Source of the DNA: Galbula dea
Taxonomy: Eukaryota; Chordata; Aves; Piciformes; Galbulidae
DNA length: 64,000 nt
Assembly: GCA_013399015.1 (NCBI GenBank)
Contig: VWZX01005792.1
Span: 496,001 to 560,000, forward strand
Direction of reading: 5' to 3'
The position numbers and the translations under genes are program-made. Within the stretch, counting starts at the first letter, position 1; each line of letters starts with the position of its first letter. The notes below the pieces were generated by a model that saw only the letters and a program-made list of their open reading frames with translations, ran no database searches and was not told where the DNA came from. Shown piece after piece: positions 34,689-46,119 of the stretch.

Positions 34689-37600
34689 ATGAGCAATGAT
34701 GCTGAGCATAGCCTGTATCTTCCAGGCTTGCTCACTATACCTAGCACACATCAAGTGGCAAAGTAGAGTAGGATCTGGAGTCAGTAAGCCACTGGTAAAT
34801 TGTGATGGAGTGGAGCAGAAAAAAGATGCTTAGTTGGAGAGTTGATCTCTAGGCAGCTGCTGATCTTTGTGTCCAGCAAGTGAATGAAGCCATGCTGTGG
34901 CCAAGGGCAGCAACAGTTGTCCAGGTACTACACTGGCCCTCCTCACATTCTGCTTCTCTCAATGACACTCAAATGTACTTAGTTTCACTTTGTGTTTTGA
35001 TAGTTAAAGGAAGGTTGTTTAATAAATACCTAAGATCATCCTCTCCACTTAGAAGAGAGAGCCAGAAAGCCAAACTCAGATAATTTCTGTATTCTTTGTA
35101 TTTCTGTAGAACACACACATGCAAATGACAAATTTGATTACAACGAAGGGCTGACTGCTTTGCAGTTCCTGGAAGCCCACCCTCAGCCATAAAAATGCAA
35201 AAATAATGCAACAGGCAATGTGGCAGAACAGGGTGCTCTGTATTCATTCACAATTAGGTGTTCTATTCTGTTGTCACCAGCTGCTGCTACGCACATTACA
35301 CAACAGAAATGGGATTAGCAGGAATAACAAAAACCTGTCAAAGCGCAAAACCGTGGCCTAGTAGTCCTGACAAATTAAACTGTCTACAATGAGTGCCAGA
35401 GCATGAAAATCACTCACCCTTCCTCTTCTATCTCTCAAAGGTTGGCAATAAATGCTTTCTTAAAGGCAGGCCACCACATAGCCAACACTAGAAGTAGAGG
35501 ATAAAAGGCATTTTCTTTCCTAATTGGGTGTAGATTAAGAACAAACCACCTGACTAGTGAATATGTGAAAGATACCTGTTTCATTTTGTTAAATACAGAA
35601 TAATTTGCATGCTCCTGGTATGTCCTAAGTAACCCATGTTAGAAATGCTGTTATACCTCTCAAAGCATTTGTATATATATAAGCTTCTATGCAGTGCTCT
35701 TAGTTTGATTTGTATCTGTGTAATGTGAGATCAAATAGGTCCAGCAGCTATGTGAAACTCATGTTATGCTCACCATGCTCATGTTGGTGGGTCATCAACA
35801 TGGGATGCTAGAGGATTCAGAGGGTGAGGGAATACAAGGTACAGAAACTACCTTCAGTGTTGGAAACCAGATGCTGAGTTCTTTGTGTACTGCTTTGGGG
35901 TAACTGCAGTGTTTGCAGGTTTTCAAGATAAGAACAGGAAGCTTGTGTCTGCTATAGCCTGTTTTTCGTATCTTGAGTTAAATAATGGTGTCATTAAGTT
36001 GAGCAGTCAAGGGTCCTTGAAATTTCTGTAGGGCTATATCATGAGTTGCTCTTAATCCAGTAGTCCATTTGGCATCAAACTCATGTCAAAAGTGATGACT
36101 TGTAACAAGCTTTTTCATTTGTTTTTTTCAAGGCATCTTTAGGTTTTGTGGTCTGTGTGTCACTTATCTTACCTTAGTATTCTCTGAAGACAGTGAACAT
36201 TGGCCACTCTTTGTGCAACTGTACAGCTCTTCAGCTGGAAATTTTTTCTCCTAGCCACTCTTACTGGTCCTAAACTTGGTGAACTTTTATTCTTGCCATA
36301 ACTGAAGCTGTATGTTTCTCCATTTTTGCTATGTGTGCTTTCTAATAACAGATGTGAATGCACATCAGCTATGGGGAAATGGAAGATTGGTAGCTGGAAG
36401 GTCAAAATCTTTAGACCGCTTTCTAGATTATATTTACTTTTACAATGTTCTTTCCCTCTACCCCCCTTGCTTCTTTATCCTCACTTTTCTTCCTCCCAAA
36501 AGGGTGGCAGAGGAGTCACTCAGCTTTAGTGCTACTGTAAGTTTAGATGACCAATTCAGCAAGGGTGACAGATGTTACTTTCTTGCCTCTTTCCAAGATT
36601 TCTTCAGGGAATTACTTACAGAAGAAGTATTTCTTCATCTGTGGCACAAAAACCCATTTTCCCTCTTTATTTCCACCCTCTGAGAAAGTCCTTGGAATAA
36701 TAGATAAAATGTCAGAAATAATTAAGAAAAATACTGATATACAGTGTGGCAAAGAATTATACCTTTTGTGATGGTCATTGTCATCATCTGTAATCAGTCC
36801 CCTGATAGATATAAATACCAGCTTTATCACCTTCTTTTAGATGATGATGTGTTGAATCAATGTGGATGAAGACTATATTTTGGCAACTTCAGTTAAAGGG
36901 AAAGAATAGTTTTCACAGTGAAACAAAGGACATAATTTCAAAATACAGCAAGCAATTGACAGAATACAGACATTCCTTCATATAGATTCTATTTGATCTC
37001 ATTCATAAAAGTTCTATCATCTTTTTCATTCTTAATTTTTCTTTTACTTACTTTTACCTTAGACACCTATGTGTATAGAAAATAAACATTGCAATCTCTG
37101 TGTAAGAGCGCTTAGGCAGCAACTAGTGATAATATGTTTAACATAGTAAACTCTCAGAACATTATGTCTACAGCAGTAGGCAAATGGCAATGTCTAAGCT
37201 TGAAGGGCTTACATCATTTTAATGCTATGGAGGAAAAAATAGGTAGGTGCTGGTTACACCTTGAGGAATTTCCTCTGATGACTCTGTAGTATATATACCA
37301 ATATTGTCACAGTCACATATTATGGTACATACAAAAAAAAGCCAAAGGGGTAAGAAATCTTTTGTATGTCATATTTAAAAAATTAGTAGTTTCCCTTGGA
37401 GTTTTTTACAGAAGATGCCAGCCTTGGAGATAAAGGGACATCCTGAGTGACAACGTTTCCACTGTGAACAGAGTAAGGGTGTCAACTTAAATAGGGGTGA
37501 TTTGCATGATAGCAGACTCATTGGCAGATAAGGAATGATGATTTTATGTAACTGTGGTGGAAAAGATAAATGCAGAAGACTGGGAAAGCTACAGGAAAAA

Positions 37601-38186
37601 GAATAGGAGTAGCAAGAAAATGTGAGGAAAGATGTACAGAGGGCAAACTTGCCTGAACACAAGGCACAAGCTGATGCTGGTGTGGTGCTGAGTTAACAAT
37701 AGAACAGTTCTGACCCTAAAAAAATCTTGTCTAAAAGCTTGCTTTCTGTTTGGCATGGAGAACATGGAGAATATGTGAGTATTCATGCCCAGGAGCAATG
37801 CCTTTACTTTTTGGGGGCTAAGAGGCTATTTGGATTATTAGGTGTTTATGTCCTTAAAAAAGAACATTTTTGTTCTGCATGTGAAAATAAAAGGTCATAT
37901 TTATTTTCAAGGGAAATGGATCATGACTAGATTTATAGTACTGTGTACTCAAAGATCAGATTGCATGACCACAAGCATTTATTTTTTTATTTATAGGAAC
38001 TAATATAAAAGAGCAAGAAGTTTATGTGCAGCTTAAGTGTTGAGCATTTATCTTTTTCAAAATGCATTAGAAAGGCAAATGGGCTTGGAATGACAGTTAA
38101 AAAGCTGGAATCACTCACTGTAATTTATTACTTTTCATATTTATAGAGATTTGAAGTACAAATTCTATTGCCTGCACATCAACTTA
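34689..38186. other. Unique AT-rich non-coding DNA
   Basis: No gene recognised. The segment 35270-35400 holds three CpGs in about 65 bases and a GGATTA (OTX/PITX-type) site at 35312-35317, which is mildly unusual for this CpG-poor window. Overlapping frames at 36169-36830 on both strands have no family features. Confidence 0.55.
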
Positions 38187-38229
38187 CATATATATAATAT
38201 ATATATTTTATATATATATATATATATAT
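38187..38229. repeat. (TA)n tract, about 43 bases
   Basis: A TA dinucleotide repeat with two small interruptions (AATA and TTTA). It is self-complementary and likely length-variable. Confidence 0.92.
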
Positions 38230-40484
38230 GCTCTACTATATTTTATGAGGTACAAGGTAGCAATTGCTTGCATAAGGGGCTAAAGATTTGGTACTAAAGC
38301 CTCTTCAAATTTTAAATGATAAGTTCTGTATTCTTTGATTTTTTTTTTAAACATCAACCTTAACAGTTATGTCTACATTGCAAATAGGTACCTTAACCTT
38401 CTTTGGATTCAATCTCCATATAAAAAGCCTTGCATATGCATGCAAACCTCTACAGACAACTCAAAAATAAATTCCAGATCATGAGAATTCTGGGATATTG
38501 GGACCGTGCTCAGGGACAAAGTTCTCATGGTTTACATTAGACTTCAAAGTAAGCTGGGTTCAAAATCCCCATCAGGGCATGCTGTCTTCACATAAAGGAC
38601 AATTCCTCCAGCTGAGACAATATAAACATACTAATTTACTGCCTCAAACTTTTATTAAAACCTCAGATTCTTCCAGAAATTTTTCTAGAGCTTTTCTAGT
38701 ATGATTTGACCTTTCTTATGAGAAAAGAATATATATTTTGCTATGTTTTGTTTCAGCTCTTCTCATAATACACAAATTTTCTTCAGTGTTGACTTCATTG
38801 TTTTCATTGAAATGTGAAAGCTTGTGAAATTAGATTAAGAGTTTTTTCTTTTGTTTGAAAAACAAAGATACTTAGTACACAACATAGGAATTGCTTATGG
38901 CATTAGGATATCAAGCCATGTTAGTGGAACTGCAAGAAACTATGATACAACACAATTTGCTATTAGTGCTTCTGACAGTACTTTGTACTGCTGAAAGAGA
39001 TACACTTCTTATTATTCAGATGTATTTTGCTTTCTGTATTGATATATAAGAAATATACAATCTATTCTAGAAGTCTTTGAAAGATATGATATTCACTTCA
39101 GTATCTTAAAATTAAGTTTGATCCATCTTAAGTTTCAGCATGAGTCCTCATTGACAGCATGACATTAATAAATCATCAGAGCACCATTGATCAACTGACT
39201 TATTTAACACTGCACAAACAGCAAGAACTTTTAATGGACCACAAATCCCACTCTATGCCTTTGCCATTAAGAGAGTTAATAATTTCACACTGACAGGTTA
39301 TTAAATTTCCTCTAGCCCAGAGTTAATACAAAAAATATTTAGAAGAGGCTTCTGTGCAAAGAATGAGTTGGGTTGGGTCTGGTGCCAGATTAGGGTGAGC
39401 TGTTCCAGGTGAGACAGCGACTGCTAGTTCTGTTCAAAACATCAGCTTCTCTACCTGAAAAATGGGTGAAGTTATTCTGGTCCTAATAATGTGGCTACAG
39501 ATTGACTGGATCTAGTCCTTTCAATTCATTTTCTGCTTTTGTTGTAGGATAGCATTTCACAAGTGCTGTAATCCTTAACCAATTATCTTAGACTTCAGTC
39601 TGACGTGGATCATTACATGTTTCTCTGCTCTCCTTTCTCTGCACATTTCTTTGGTGTTACATATTCATACATTACATTCCTCCCATGGACTTGTAGGACT
39701 CAGCCTATATTTGCCTTATTATAACTTTCATTATTTTCATATTGAATTGGCTGTTTTCTCATATAATCTTTTCATATAATGAAAAGAAACCACTCTCAAA
39801 TAGCAACCATTAATAGTGTGAATTTCTCCATCTCACTAAACAGAAACACTCAGATCTCCATTTGATAAATCTAGTAAAATTTGATCTAACTCTGCCTTCT
39901 TCAAAACACCAGCCCAGCATCTAAATTAGGTCTCAGACTATAACAGTCATCAAGACTCCCTCTTTCCTCTATGAAAAAACAGAAACATTTGAAGAATGAT
40001 TTAGCCTGTGCAAGGTGAATTCTTAAATACAAGGTGAGGGTGTGTGAACACCCTCTGTTGAGCAAAGGAGCAAGCCTTGAATACCTGGAGTCCTGATTTC
40101 ACATCTCACAGAAAGAACATCTACATAGACCATACTCTTCAGCCTGCCAAAAAGACAGTGCAAAGAACATGTGAAAAAGGTCCAGAAGATCATGACTGCC
40201 ACAGAGAGGAAGAATTACCCAATGAAGGCAACATGCACGGCCTCAGAGGAGACCATAGTGGTGCAGCACACAGTGTGTAGCAAGGCATTACCTGTCATAA
40301 GCCTGCTTTATGTGAGTATTGATCTTTTATGGAGGTTCAGTGGGCAACTGGAGAAGTTCATGGAAGAGAAATTGAGCAAAGATTGTTAACTAGAAGCCTC
40401 TGAGATGCAAATTTTGGAAGGCTGGAAAACTTTTCTAGGTAAATATCACTAAATATTTACTCCTTTCTTGCACCTGTTCCCCAG
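38230..40484. other. Unique non-coding DNA
   Basis: Mostly featureless. The patch 40080-40390 is less AT-rich and carries two overlapping plus-strand frames (40077-40280 and 40171-40389), neither of which resembles a protein I know. Confidence 0.5.
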
Positions 40485-40542
40485 CATCCACTTTTGGTCA
40501 CCATCAAGGACGACTGCACTGAATGCATATTTGCACAAGCTG
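40485..40542 (+). other. Exon-like stretch (candidate only)
   Basis: A very good 3' splice-site-like run (TTTACTCCTTTCTTGCACC then TGTTCCCCAG, AG at 40483-40484) is followed 58 bases later by CTG|GTAAGA (GT at 40543-40544). Two of three frames are open, so coding status cannot be judged. It could be a small exon of a host or non-coding transcript, or chance. Confidence 0.22.
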
Positions 40543-41505
40543 GTAAGACACTTTTTGTAGTCTTCAGTGCCACAGTTGTTTGTCTAAAGCTGGTGGAGTG
40601 AATCTGTACCTCCATTCACAATGTGTGATTGTGGGTTTCACGTAGAGGAAGGTTTGTTCAGATCTGCTAATGTGCCTGCTCTTGTGAGCCACGTTGCACA
40701 TATGCATTAACATTTGTTAAGGTAAATTTTCTAACATAGCATTAAATTAAATTTTAAAGAAATGAGCTGTTAGAAATGTCATCCAAATTATCACATTTCA
40801 GTTCAGCAAAACTGGATTTCTTTTCATTTGAAAGAGCTCTGATATAATGTTGTGTCGTCTTACTGGATTTTTATTTCTCCCAATTGGCAGTGTCATGGGT
40901 TACATTCTGATAAAACACACAGATATTTTCTAACTGCAAACCATCATGTTTCTATGGTTCCAGCTTTTCAGATTATTATCTGCAACTGTTATTACTACTC
41001 TATTGTAACCACCACTTTTTGCCAGACTAAATGTGCTGCCATTTGAACTCTGATCCCACAGATAGAGTGTGAACAGCACCTTTAGTAGGATAGAAAAATG
41101 CTATCTGTTAAACCATGGCCATATAACTCATCTTAATTTCTTTGTATACATTGATTGCTGAAAAAAAGAAAACAGATTCTGACCTTTTACTAGTGGATGA
41201 ATTTGTGAATTAAAATATTTAACCATTTTAAAGTGTGAAATGTGTATGTGCTAAGTTGTTTCTGGGAGGAATTTTTTAATAACTTTTATAATTGGAGGTT
41301 GAATTCAGGTCCAACTGGGTGGATCTTAATAACTGTATAAACCACTAATCACAGGACTAGGCAGATCTTTGTATGTCTTCAATATTTAATTTGGTCAGAT
41401 ATCCTTAAATAATTCAGTGGTTTTTAATTAAAGAAAATAGGGTATTTAGTTGATTTTGGTTTTAAGCTGGGGAATATTTATCAACATGTTTCTGTGCCTT
41501 TAGTA
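40543..41505. other. Unique non-coding DNA
   Basis: AT-rich, nothing recognised. Confidence 0.5.
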
Positions 41506-41603
41506 TCTTTTCTTTCCTTGCTTGGTATTTTATGGCTTTTAGATTCTTTCTTATTTACATATTTTTCTAAAAAAAGGGACTTTGATTTGTAAATGTGAAT
41601 GTG
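41506..41603 (+). repeat. Dispersed direct repeat, copy A (98 bp)
   Basis: Begins TCTTTTCTTTCCTTGCTTGG and ends TTTGTAAATGTGAATGTG. It is nearly identical to 44382-44485 in the same orientation. The first 60 bases differ by one A/G change, the last 28 bases are identical, and the T/A-rich middle differs in length by about 6 bases. Flanks do not match. I do not recognise the unit as a known family. Confidence 0.92.
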
Positions 41604-44381
41604 ATCAATAAAAAATTGTGGCTTCAAAGTGTCTGTATTTATATTTAAATACTTCCTCTCACCTGCTGTTTTTTTGCTTTTTAGTTATGTCACCAATCCC
41701 ACTGGAACTCAAAAAATTTAGCCAGTCCTTTCTAAACAGCCAGATATGTTCTTTTCCCATGTACTCTTCTGTCCCTGCAGCTTCTGATATAAAACAGATT
41801 TAAGTTTGTGTAGAGCAGGGGTCAACATGAAAGCATACAACAAAACAAAACAAAAGCTGGCATTCAACTTTTAACTCTGGTTCATATTATAACTCAAAGC
41901 TCTATTTCAGTAATTTTAAAATGGTAGTACTGTTCTACATCCATACCTTACCTTTCACTTTCACTGGATTTCTTAATAACTGTGATGCCCAGTTTAGATA
42001 AATTTCTAGATTAGTTGATGACCATTTGGATCAACTGCAGCCAGTTATGCCACAATTGTAAAACTGACAATTATTTTCTAAACTGAGCTCTGTAAAGTTT
42101 GCATTTATTTTGCTTTAGGTTATGGCCAAGAGCAAAGCTTTGAACCCATTTCTCCATTTCTGAGTAGTTATCTGCACAGTCACAACTTTGGTGAGCCTTT
42201 GGTATGGGTAGCAGGAATAGTGGCTTCAACTTGAGATTGCTTCAGTGAGACATTTCCTAAAAATTGATTGCTAAGTGCTTCAACCTTTTTCTTTTAACAG
42301 ACAACTTTTTAATTTCTGTAGCTTTGTAGTAACACATCCCTTTCTCAATGCCTCAGTAAATAATCATACTTTAAGTGTTGAATGAGGATTAAATACTGCA
42401 GACTCTTGCTCAATGTGTTAGTCCATTTACCCGTGTTGTATATATGTACCCAGCATTCTGCATTTTTCAGTGCTTAATCAGATGGAAATAGTAATTGGAA
42501 GTGTAATTCAGTGTTGTGCTTAAGGTCATTAAACCCTGTGGTAATGGGTAAATCCAGACCCTGCTGTGGCCTTATAAGGCAATTTGGCAAAGAAACCAGT
42601 GTTATTTTACAGAGCCTATGAGAGCTGGACAAGGACTGCATCCTCATTAAGGAATGAAGCCCTACTGTAAGAATTTGCTGTATTTTAGCTTATGTGAAAC
42701 ATGTTTGAGCTGACAAGGATATATACTATGTACCTGCCAGTCTTTCCTCTTCTTCTAGGGAGAGGCATATACCCAGAACAGCCCCAGAGCTGCTTCCAGG
42801 TGCATGCCAAGAATGTTTGCTTCCTCAATTCAACATCCTCAGTTCAACATCCACCATGAATGTGAATGTCTATGGGAAAAGTAGTTTTTCCCTGTGCATT
42901 CCATTCGTGTAAAATGAATCCTGAGATGAAGCAGAAGGTAATGAAGATATTCACTATAATAATTATTTATAAAGACTAATTATTATTACATAATATTATT
43001 ATATAATTAAAAGCTTAATATTATAAAAGTTCAGGCCATGCTCTAGCAGGTTGGCAATTAGACTGAAGTTAGAAGGATAGGAAAGGTATCTACAATTTCA
43101 TGGGAGCTCAAAAAAGATTGTAGTCAGCATTCTGTTCACATCAAAGTCTGAGACTAGCTCTCAGCTGTGAATTGGTATTAATTTAGCACCTCTTTTGTTT
43201 CTGGATAAATGTGATTACCCTTTCCTCAATAGCCAGTTATTGCTCATCTGGTAGAGACAGCTTCTTCATGGAGATGGAAGATGGGATAGAATGCAGAGAG
43301 CAGATAAAAAGGCACAGGTGGAGTTCTCTGAAAAAACAAAGGGAGGGTTTTTTATGCCTGATAGCTAAAAAAAACATCATGGCCCTCAGGCCTTCAGATG
43401 TGTTTGATTCTGTATGCAACGAGGAATTTGAACTCTTGCAGTGTTTTGAGGAAGGTCAGGTGGTTAATTTTGAAGTTGTTTGCCACAGCTGTGTAAATCT
43501 TAGAGAACTCTGTGAGGCCTTGAATGCATAGCATAAACTCAGGAGATCTGAGGTGGACATTGTAAAAGGCAGGTCTTTATTACAAGAAAACTGTTGACAG
43601 TGAGGAAGAATCTTTTGAAGATGCTTCTGAGATCGAAGGAAGGAAGGAGAAAATGAACTCGCATGAGATCGGGACACAGGATGCCATGGTATATTCAAGT
43701 AACAGAGATATTCTTTAGAATTCACTGCAGATTTAAGATTATTTGAATATCTCTCATTACTTACACAAGAGCTCTGCAAAGCATGTCAAAGGGTAGGAAA
43801 GTTCAGAAATTCCAACAAATGTTGTTAACCTCAAAATGCTTAAAAATCATGAGTTCAGTTCCAAAAAAGCTTTAAATGAAAATAATAGAAACAATACATA
43901 CAACACATATAACAAAAGCTAATGTCTCACATTTTCAAGCATTCCCTGATATTATTAAGGGTTACAGATGTTGTCTTTTTATTGTTAGACTTAATATATT
44001 GCATATCCTCCATTGTTACAGACAAACACTAAATAACTGAGACTCACATATAATCCTGAGCTGGAAATGTTGTCCAGATGGCTGTCTTTCTCCTCCAAAC
44101 TGTGGCAATCCATCTTCATTCTTGTTTCCATATTAATTACTCATCCACATTACTGTATGCTTGATTAAAGCTAACCTAGAATTTCCAGGTCCTATTCGTA
44201 ACACTTTTGCACTGTAATTTTGTAACAGGGTTGTTCATAATATTGACTCTTTCATTATGAAGTCACCACAGAGATATTTTGATACTCTGTGATTAGACTT
44301 GAAGTGATGGCATTCAGTTTTGTGTATGTTCAGTGGATTCTTGTTTGGCCAATATGGTAAGCTACCATGTTAAAACAGGTC
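41604..44381. other. Unique DNA between the two repeat copies
   Basis: Contains a (CAAAA)n stretch at about 41838-41856 and a very AT-rich patch at 42955-43025 (TAATAATTATTTATAAAG and similar). The 106-codon plus-strand frame at 43211-43531 has a balanced amino-acid mix but no recognisable family and no surrounding splice signals that I would trust. Confidence 0.5.
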
Positions 44382-44485
44382 TCTTTTCTTTCCTTGCTTG
44401 GTATTTTGTGGCTTTTAGATTCTTTCTTATTTACATATTTATTTTTTTTTTTAAAATGGGACTTTGATTTGTAAATGTGAATGTG
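44382..44485 (+). repeat. Dispersed direct repeat, copy B (104 bp)
   Basis: Second copy of the unit at 41506-41603, about 2.9 kb downstream in the same orientation. It differs by one substitution in the first part and a longer T run (then AAAAT) in the middle. It lies 230 bases upstream of the exon-like stretch at 44716. Confidence 0.92.
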
Positions 44486-44715
44486 CAAAGTTGCAGAACA
44501 TGGTAAAAAGGGGTTTTTTGGTTGATTGTGCTTTTTGATAGACATAGGAATTTATTTATTAGTTTTTGTAGACATAGGAAAACTGCCATTTTGCAAAATC
44601 CAAAGTTTCCTGCCTTTACCTTCCTTGCTGTTGATAGTGTTGGAACCGAGCATATTCTACACAACTTTTAGAAGTTAAGCTTTGCATTTCAATGGACTTT
44701 CAATTCTTCCTACAG

Positions 44716-44873
44716 AAATACAATTATAGCCCTGAAAGTACTGCAGGTCTTCATCTGAATCAAGTGAATCACAGCTCTTCAGCAGAATCACAGATCATGC
44801 GACTGTTGAAACAAACATTTTTTCAAGAAGGTGGTTCATAGGCTAAACATCAACATCAACATCAAGGATTCAG
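44716..44873 (+). other. Exon-like stretch 1 of a possible transcript
   Basis: TTTCAATTCTTCCTACAG (AG at 44714-44715) is a good 3' splice-site match, and ATTCAG|GTAAGAG (GT at 44874-44875) a near-consensus 5' splice site, giving a 158-base internal exon. One frame is open for 41 codons and then hits TAG, so it is more likely non-coding if real. It may pair with the next exon-like stretch at 45990. Chance occurrence is possible. Confidence 0.3.
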
Positions 44874-45989
44874 GTAAGAGTTCATGTGCTAGTGAAAGTT
44901 TAAGGACTTCTTAAATTCAATATATTGTTGCATAAAAATATGGCAATATTGCATTTTGTTCTCTGAAGAGCCAGATTTTACCCTGGACACATCATGTTGG
45001 TCTGTCTATTGTCTTTGCATAACCACTTTAAAGAGGTTCACCAAATTCAACAGGGGTATTTAAAAAGCATTGGCTGTTTCCACTCACAAGCAGGACCATT
45101 ATGATGCAACTATTTTCATGCAAATTATTTTGATATTTTAAAAATATTATTTATTATAATTATAATTAACTTAAGCTTTTTTCCCCCCTTCAATCAGAGT
45201 TAATAGGTGAAAATTCTGTGTTCAGAATCTCAAGTTTCAAAAGAAACATAAGTCAGGATTTTGGATCATCTGATTTCCTTTTCCAGTGATTTGTCAAGTC
45301 CAGTATTTCAGTGTGGAAAACTGATGTGACAGACTGTCATAATGCAATGTGTTTAACCACCTCAATGATGCATCAACTGGAAGGAGTTCCCAAAGATTCA
45401 ATTCACACTTGCACACACACAAAAAAAAAATAGACAGAGAAACAGTTTGGGGAAGTGGAACATAAATCTTTTTCACATAGTTTGACACAAGTTCAATTAT
45501 TATTTGTAAATGTTCAAACAATTAGACTACTCAATTGTGTAACTTATGACTTTGAAGATAGATTATCTTTTCCAAGAGAAAATCTTCTCTTAAGCAAGAA
45601 CTTTTATGTTAACTGCTCCTGAAGGAAAATGCTACATTTGATATAGGATATGAATAGAGATACAGAAGAAAAGTGTGTATGTTTTTGGCTGAGTTTTAGG
45701 ACTTTAATAGGAATGGGCTAGTTAAACCTTTACACTCCCAAATTACACAAACACACTTCCTACCTCTACCCCCTTAAAAGAAAACAGAAAGCACCCACTT
45801 TTTTTTTCTTCTTGTTAGTACTAGTCATCTAGCGACTTTATCATATTTAATGCTTACAGTGGCAATTCAATATTAATTACAGTCAACTCACACCCATTAT
45901 TTTTTTCATTTTTCAGATACTTTACCAGAGTCTCACACTTGTTTTGCTTGTAACCTGTTTAAGTTCAAAATGTGGCAAATCTCTTACAG
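44874..45989. other. Putative intron or unique DNA
   Basis: AT-rich with an A run near 45421-45430. If the flanking exon-like stretches are real this is a 1.1-kb intron beginning GTAAGAG and ending CTCTTACAG. Confidence 0.4.
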
Positions 45990-46119
45990 GATAGCATTGT
46001 TTTAATGAATTATCAACAACGACGTCACAAACATTGGGAGCCACAGTTGGGTAACTTAGCTGACATCTGGGTGAATATGGAGATACAGAAAACTGAGATG
46101 GGAGGGAGATCAATACCAG
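45990..46119 (+). other. Exon-like stretch 2 of a possible transcript
   Basis: CAAATCTCTTACAG (AG at 45988-45989) and ATACCAG|GTGAGT (GT at 46120-46121) bound 130 bases. One frame is open across all 43 codons, including DSIVLMNYQQRRHKHWEPQL. The segment contains a CGACGTCAC with two CpGs, rare in this window. Joining to 44716-44873 does not give a continuous frame (a TAA lies upstream in that frame), so a long non-coding RNA is likelier than a protein gene. The donor overlaps a minus-strand donor-like GTAAGTAC. Confidence 0.3.

Noticed and set aside
40077..40389. Two overlapping plus-strand frames with charged peptides in a GC-richer patch
   Set aside because: Considered as a processed pseudogene. 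Neither frame matches a family I recognise and there is no poly(A) tail or target duplication.
43211..43531. 106-codon plus-strand frame with an acidic, balanced C-terminal part
   Set aside because: It looks somewhat protein-like but is unrecognised and unsupported by splice sites or repeats; likely chance.
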